Shown here in pieces: positions 59,562 to 64,000 of a stretch of 64,000 nucleotides of DNA. This DNA is from Corynebacterium jeikeium. Lineage in GTDB: Bacteria; Actinomycetota; Actinomycetes; Mycobacteriales; Mycobacteriaceae. The notes beneath the pieces are model-generated. The model saw nothing but the letters and a program-made list of their open reading frames with translations, was not told the origin of the DNA and did not search any database. A program made the position numbers and the translations under genes. Positions within the stretch are counted from its first letter, which is position 1. Every line of letters begins with the position of its first letter. The stretch spans positions 310,001 through 374,000 of the forward strand of contig NZ_CP063195.1 of NCBI RefSeq assembly GCF_028609885.1, written 5' to 3'.

Positions 59562-60825
59562 CGAAACCCCAACTAACCAAACCAACGCAGCACAAAACGC
59601 CGCTACTCGACACTGGCTGCAGACCCGCTCCGAGGAGCAGGGCACTGCCGACGCACAGTCCCTGTTCCAGCAGGTCTACGGCTACGAACCGGCGGGCGTG
59701 TGGTCCGCGCCGGGGCGCGTGAACCTGATCGGCGAACACGTCGACTACGCCGATGGCATCAGCCTGCCCTTCGCGCTTTCCCAGCGCACCTACGTGGCAG
59801 CCGCCAAGAACGACGATGGCGTGTACCGCGTGGCCTCCCGCTTCGGCGACCCCGCGGAGGTTGTCCACTTTGAGATTCCCGTCGCCGAGGTCGGCCCCGG
59901 TAACCCCGCCAACTGGGCGGGGTACGCCGTCGGCGCCATCTGGGCCGCTACCGAGGCTGGTCTGATGCCCGCCGGAGGACTGGACCTCGCCATCGAGTCC
60001 GACGTTCCCGTCGGCGCGGGGCTCTCCAGTTCCGCTGCACTGGAATGCTCGGCGGCCCTCGCGGCCTTCGACCTATACGGCGGCGCGCACCTCGATGATG
60101 CGGCTCGCAACGGGCTCATGGGGGCGTCCATAAGAGCAGAGAACGAGGTAGTCGGCGCCTCGACGGGCGGGCTTGACCAGCGTATTTCGCTGTTCGGCCA
60201 GGCTGGCCACGCGCTGGCCATCGACTTCGCCGAAGACAGTGCCACCCAGGTGCCTTTCGACATCGCGGCGCGGGGGCTGGCGATCCTCATCATGAATACG
60301 AATGCCCCGCACCAGCTGAACGATGGGCAATACGCTGCGCGGCGCGCCGTGATCGACGGGGTGACCGCCGACCTGGGCGTCAGCAGCCTGCGCTTCGCCG
60401 AGGAGGCCGAGGACGCCTCCGTGGGCTGGGCCAAGTCCAACGACATGGATCCGGTGGTGGTGGCCGCCCGCGTGCGCCACGTGGTCAGCGAGATCGACCG
60501 CACGGCCGAGGCGATCCGCCAGGTCAGTGCCGGGGACATGGAGGCCTTCGGACGGTCGATGCAGGGCAGCCACGCCTCCCTGCGCGATGACTACGAGGTC
60601 ACCGTTCCGGAGCTGGATACTGCTGTGGACGTTGCGATGGCCGAGGGCGCGCTGGGTGCCCGCATGACCGGTGGCGGCTTCGGCGGCTCCGCGATTGCGC
60701 TGCTGCGCGAGGATCAGGTGGAGGCCACGGCCGCAGCGGTGGCCAGGGCCTTCGCGGAGAAGGGATTCAACGAGCCCGAGTTCGTGGTCGCCCTGCCGAG
60801 CGACGGCGCGCACCGGAACGCTTAA
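59551..60825 (+). CDS. galK: Galactokinase
   Basis: Phosphorylates alpha-galactose with ATP. 424 residues with the galactokinase signature GRVNLIGEHVDYADG near residue 53, GHMP ATP loop PVGAGLSSSAALE near 152, and the C-terminal GARMTGGGFGGSAIAL. All three GHMP motifs are intact. Coupled to galT by an 11-base overlap. No galE is in the window. Confidence 0.95.
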   Translation: MPTNETPTNQTNAAQNAATRHWLQTRSEEQGTADAQSLFQQVYGYEPAGVWSAPGRVNLIGEHVDYADGISLPFALSQRTYVAAAKNDDGVYRVASRFGDPAEVVHFEIPVAEVGPGNPANWAGYAVGAIWAATEAGLMPAGGLDLAIESDVPVGAGLSSSAALECSAALAAFDLYGGAHLDDAARNGLMGASIRAENEVVGASTGGLDQRISLFGQAGHALAIDFAEDSATQVPFDIAARGLAILIMNTNAPHQLNDGQYAARRAVIDGVTADLGVSSLRFAEEAEDASVGWAKSNDMDPVVVAARVRHVVSEIDRTAEAIRQVSAGDMEAFGRSMQGSHASLRDDYEVTVPELDTAVDVAMAEGALGARMTGGGFGGSAIALLREDQVEATAAAVARAFAEKGFNEPEFVVALPSDGAHRNA

Positions 60826-60922
60826 GCGGCTAACTTTGAGCAACGCTTGCGCGCTGCCTGGGCGCCGAGCAAAGTAACAGCTAAATAGCTTATTTGGTTA
60901 GCCCCGAGTAAGGTGTTCACCC

Positions 60923-61339
60923 GTGTTGCGAACCATGCTGAAATCAAAGATCCACCGTGCAACGGTCACTCAGGCCGACCTGCACTACGTCGGCTCGTGC
61001 ACCATCGACGCTGATCTGATGGAAGCTGCCGACATCCTCGAAGGCGAGCAGATCGATATCGTCGATATTGATAACGGCAATCGCCTGACGACCTACGCCA
61101 TCACCGGCGACCGGGGCACCGGCGTGATCGGCATCAACGGTGCCGCCGCGCGTCTGATCAGCCCCGGCGACCTCGTCATCATCATCGGCTACGCCCAGTA
61201 CAGCGAGGAAGACCTGAAGAACTACGCCTCGCGCGTGGTCTTCGTGGACGAAAACAACAAGCAGGTGGAGCTCGGCGGAGATCCGGCCCACGTGCCGGAC
61301 GGCTCGGGGCTAAAGAACCCGCGCCACCCGGAGGCCTAG
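60923..61339 (+). CDS. panD: Aspartate 1-decarboxylase
   Basis: Pyruvoyl enzyme making beta-alanine for pantothenate. 138 residues; the self-cleavage site is Gly24-Ser25 in YVGSCT, and K9, R54 region ([11 protein letters not shown]) and INGAAARL are as in the family. GTG start with TAAGGT (60909-60914) eight bases before, so leaderless. Its TAG stop shares the palindrome CTAG with the stop of the convergent lipoprotein gene. Confidence 0.95.
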   Translation: MLRTMLKSKIHRATVTQADLHYVGSCTIDADLMEAADILEGEQIDIVDIDNGNRLTTYAITGDRGTGVIGINGAAARLISPGDLVIIIGYAQYSEEDLKNYASRVVFVDENNKQVELGGDPAHVPDGSGLKNPRHPEA

Positions 61340-62547
61340 CTGATCTCGTAGTTCCCGTCGTCGTTGCGCTCTACGTGGATGCGCCATAGCGGGATTCCTT
61401 CTTTCTTTAGAGCTTCTTTAGTCGCCGAGAGCGTCTTCAGACCGGTAACTACGAAGTCGGTGTTGCCGAATCGTAGGCCAACCTCCGAGCAGTAACGCTG
61501 GCTGCCTTTGCCTTCATCGGACAAGGCTTGCAGAGTGCCTTCCGCCCTCAACACCTCGAACTCACCGTTGGGAGCCTGTACGCCGATCTCGGTCGGCGGA
61601 ATGATCGGTGCCCTGTCCTCGTAGTCATACTCCACCTCGACACAGAGCTTGCTGTAGTCCCGCGGATTGTCGATGAGGATCTCAGAGTCCTTCAGTTTCA
61701 TCTCCACCTTGCCGATTCCCACCTCTTCAGTGGTCGACTCGTCCTTGCCCTTGGCCTTGTCGCGGGCTTCGCGGAAGCTATCGTCCACGAGATCCATCTC
61801 GACGCGATCACCGATCTCCAGCGGACCGTCAGCTTCGCCGATGTTCGCTTCCTTGCCTTCGAGCTCCTGGTAGCGGTTTGCCAGGTTTGTCAATGAACGC
61901 AGCAGGGGTTTGACGGAATCACAGGTGAAGGTGGAGATAACCTCCGCGTATTCCAGTGGAGTGCCCTCCGGGCCGGCAAGCACGCACATATCTTGCATCT
62001 CGATGGATTGCCACCCCTTAAGGCCCTCATCGGATAGATCGTTCCATTCGGCATCGTTGGGGGCCATGTTGTCGAGGTTGGAGCCGTGCTTAGTGGCGGA
62101 TAGTCCGGCATAAATCGACGTATCTTTGAGCTCTTCTGGCTGGTCGCCGCTTACCTGTGGCATTACATAACCAGAACAAGTCTCCTCGTTGACGTAAACA
62201 TCGGCCGAATCTAGCGGAATCATCTTCGCGCCATCCACGTAGGCGCTGTCGTAAAACTTCTGGTCCAGCTTGCAGTCGCTGAACTTGCCATCGGCGAAGA
62301 TCTCTCGCAGCTGGTCGTCGCTGATCTCCGTGGAAACCTCCGAGTAGCTGCTCGGAGCTGGTTGACCCTTGTCGCCACCGGAGTCGCCGTTCTGGCCCCC
62401 GTAGGAGATCTCTTCACTGGCGCCCTCCGGGCGCTGGAAAGCAGAGCAGCTGGCGGTGAAAGTCAAAGCTCCCGCAGCTAGACAGGCTGTCAGAGCGCGG
62501 GCGTAAGCACGAGCATGGCTGCGGGTAGTGGGGCGTGAAGAAGACAT
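61336..62547 (-). CDS. Putative lipoprotein of unknown function
   Basis: 403 residues with a Tat/Sec-like N-terminus (several Arg, then a hydrophobic stretch) and lipobox TASC with acylated C34. A Gly/Ser-rich linker follows to about residue 70; the mature part is acidic with several Cys (for example SDCKLD, ETCSGYV, DMCVLAG, FTCDSV, LCVEVE, RYCSEV), which could form disulfides outside the cell. No domain recognised. It stands alone between panD and the divergent lysS. Confidence 0.75.
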   Translation of the reverse strand: MSSSRPTTRSHARAYARALTACLAAGALTFTASCSAFQRPEGASEEISYGGQNGDSGGDKGQPAPSSYSEVSTEISDDQLREIFADGKFSDCKLDQKFYDSAYVDGAKMIPLDSADVYVNEETCSGYVMPQVSGDQPEELKDTSIYAGLSATKHGSNLDNMAPNDAEWNDLSDEGLKGWQSIEMQDMCVLAGPEGTPLEYAEVISTFTCDSVKPLLRSLTNLANRYQELEGKEANIGEADGPLEIGDRVEMDLVDDSFREARDKAKGKDESTTEEVGIGKVEMKLKDSEILIDNPRDYSKLCVEVEYDYEDRAPIIPPTEIGVQAPNGEFEVLRAEGTLQALSDEGKGSQRYCSEVGLRFGNTDFVVTGLKTLSATKEALKKEGIPLWRIHVERNDDGNYEIS

Positions 62548-62636
62548 GTCGAGTGCTTCCTTTATTTTCTGGTTGTGACTATTTCCGGTTATGGCTGGTG
62601 AAACTAATTGACTGGTAGAAGTTACCTAGGAGTAAG

Positions 62637-62660
62637 GGGAACAAAACGTCTTATGTTCCC
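62637..62660. promoter_or_regulatory. Inverted repeat between the lipoprotein gene and lysS
   Basis: GGGAACA and TGTTCCC are perfectly complementary with a 10-base spacer, in the 188-base divergent gap. It could be an operator for the lipoprotein or lysS; no regulator is identifiable. Confidence 0.45.
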
Positions 62661-62735
62661 TAAAGCTAACACCCTCGGGCGACCTGCATGCCTCAATCGA
62701 TTACCTGTCCGCCCCATGCGCTAGGCTTTGTAAGC

Positions 62736-64000
62736 GTGACTGACGCAGCAAATACCCCCGCACAAGACCTGCCCGAACAGCTACGCATCCGCCGTGAAAA
62801 GCGGCAGCGCATCCTCGAATCCGGCAAGGACGCTTACCCGGTAGAGGTGCCACGCACCCACTCCCTGGCCGAGGTGCGCGCAAAGTGGGCAGTGAAGAAG
62901 ACTGACGGTGAAGCTGAAGAGCAGCCGGTTGAGGCAGAGGGCGTCACTTACCTCGCCGCAGGCGACGAAACCCAGGACGTAGTGAGCGTGACCGGGCGCC
63001 TGATCTTCATGCGCAACACCGGCAAGCTGTGCTTCGCCACCCTGCAGGATGGCGACGGGACGCAGCTGCAGGCCATGCTTTCTCTGGCGGAGGTCGGCGA
63101 GGACGCACTCGCGGCCTGGAAGGCCGACGTGGATCTCGGCGACTTCATCGGTGTGACCGGTCGCGTGATCGCTTCCCGCCGCGGCGAGCTATCCGTCATG
63201 GCCAGCGAGTGGGTCATGGCTGCCAAGGCCCTGCGCCCGCTGCCCGTGGCGTTCGCAGAAATGAACGAAGAAACCCGCGTGCGTCAGCGCTACAACGACC
63301 TGATCGTGCGCGAGGAGGCCCGCAAGAATGCAATGACGCGCGTGAAGGTCATCCGCGCGCTGCGCGACTACATGGAGGGCGAGGGCTTCGTAGAGATCGA
63401 AACCCCAATGCTGCAGACTCTGCACGGTGGCGCGGCGGCTCGACCGTTCGTCACGCACTCCAACGCGCTGGACATCGACCTGTACCTGCGAATCGCGCCG
63501 GAGCTGTTCCTGAAGCGCGCCGTGGTGGGCGGCATCGACCGCGTCTTCGAGATCAACCGCAACTTCCGTAACGAGGGCGTGGACAAGTCCCACTCCCCGG
63601 AGTTCGCAATGCTGGAGACCTACGCTGCATGGGGCGACTACGACGACTGCGCCCGCACCACTCGCGAATCCATCCAGTACATCGTGGACCAGCTGACCAA
63701 GGGCACCGACCTGGAGGGCACCGGCAAGGTGCGCCTCGCCGACGGCACCGAGTTCGACTTCGGCGGGGAGTGGAAGGAAATCGAGATGTACCCCTCGCTG
63801 AACGAGGCGCTTGCGCGCAAGTACCCCGGCCAGCCAGAGGTGACGATCGACTCCACCGTTGAGGAACTGCAGAAAATCGCCAAGGTCATCGGCCTGGACG
63901 TTCCCGCGAAGGGCGGCTGGGGTCACGGCAAGCTGGTGGAGGAGATCTGGGAGGTCCTGTGCGAGGATCAGCTGGAAGGCCCCATCTTCGTGCGTAACTT
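62736..64000 (+). CDS. lysS: Lysyl-tRNA synthetase, class II (3' end outside the window)
   Basis: Open from GTG 62736 to the window end, about 421 codons. It shows the N-terminal OB-fold anticodon domain ([24 protein letters not shown]), then the class II core: [35 protein letters not shown] and motif 2 [11 protein letters not shown] with [19 protein letters not shown] (62722-62727) ends eight bases before the GTG, so the gene is probably leaderless. Motif 3 lies beyond the window. Confidence 0.95.
   Translation, partial: MTDAANTPAQDLPEQLRIRREKRQRILESGKDAYPVEVPRTHSLAEVRAKWAVKKTDGEAEEQPVEAEGVTYLAAGDETQDVVSVTGRLIFMRNTGKLCFATLQDGDGTQLQAMLSLAEVGEDALAAWKADVDLGDFIGVTGRVIASRRGELSVMASEWVMAAKALRPLPVAFAEMNEETRVRQRYNDLIVREEARKNAMTRVKVIRALRDYMEGEGFVEIETPMLQTLHGGAAARPFVTHSNALDIDLYLRIAPELFLKRAVVGGIDRVFEINRNFRNEGVDKSHSPEFAMLETYAAWGDYDDCARTTRESIQYIVDQLTKGTDLEGTGKVRLADGTEFDFGGEWKEIEMYPSLNEALARKYPGQPEVTIDSTVEELQKIAKVIGLDVPAKGGWGHGKLVEEIWEVLCEDQLEGPIFVRN

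Overview
The window is about 64 kb of GC-rich chromosome from a Corynebacterium. The main grounds are the actinobacterial glnX-glnH-pknG operon, the corynebacterial cysDNYZ order, many TAnnnT boxes 6-8 bases before start codons (leaderless genes), and a 40-residue channel peptide directly after groEL2. That peptide (24813-24935) looks like the PorA described from Corynebacterium jeikeium, so C. jeikeium or a close lipophilic relative is the best guess. No rRNA, tRNA, CRISPR array, complete insertion sequence or phage gene was seen.

Layout: (1) 1-3283, end of an assimilatory sulfate operon (cysD end, cysN, cysY, cysZ). (2) 3380-6198, pta-ackA acetate metabolism, then a convergent gap with a 126-bp element bounded by inverted repeats. 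(3) 6492-11552, glnX-glnH-pknG on the minus strand, a nutrient-sensing kinase module. (4) 11635-14131, an ABC exporter pair and a MarR regulator. (5) 14290-18222, def / GNAT / xthA / cls on the minus strand, divergent from a DUF3263 gene through overlapping -10 boxes. (6) 18248-22665, LytR_C membrane protein, GCS2 ligase, an orphan LeuA-regulatory-domain-like protein and an M20 peptidase. (7) 22907-25986, groEL2 with a CIRCE-like operator, porA, ppk2.

(8) 26071-35864 is the accessory part: two aldehyde dehydrogenases, two MpaB/DUF2236-type oxygenase paralogues, a short FAD oxidoreductase, a secreted/membrane DUF6230-DUF6114 pair and a PucR-type regulator. DUF2236 relatives (rubber oxygenase, MpaB) cleave C=C bonds of isoprenoids to aldehydes, so enzymes able to oxidise such products sit beside them. 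This is my best candidate for an undescribed system: oxidation of an isoprenoid or unsaturated host lipid. It is an inference from family membership and gene order.

(9) 35891-40244, a MarR gene and a 1,299-residue Pls/PosA-type single-module NRPS, the architecture of poly-amino-acid synthetases. (10) 40277-43715, rhodanese, a CtpE-like P-type ATPase and ppa. (11) 43763-55170, a long plus-strand housekeeping run: dacB, tilS, hpt, ftsH, folE-folP-folB-folK, DUF3180, DUF6779, DUF2520 and panC. (12) 55175-60825, a galactose (Leloir) group: aldose-1-epimerase, sodium/solute symporter with a small two-helix partner, galT, galK. (13) 60923-64000, panD, an orphan lipoprotein and the start of lysS, which runs off the window. 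No gap of more than 300 bases lacks a gene; the two longest gaps (6199-6491 and 24551-24812) are described as features.
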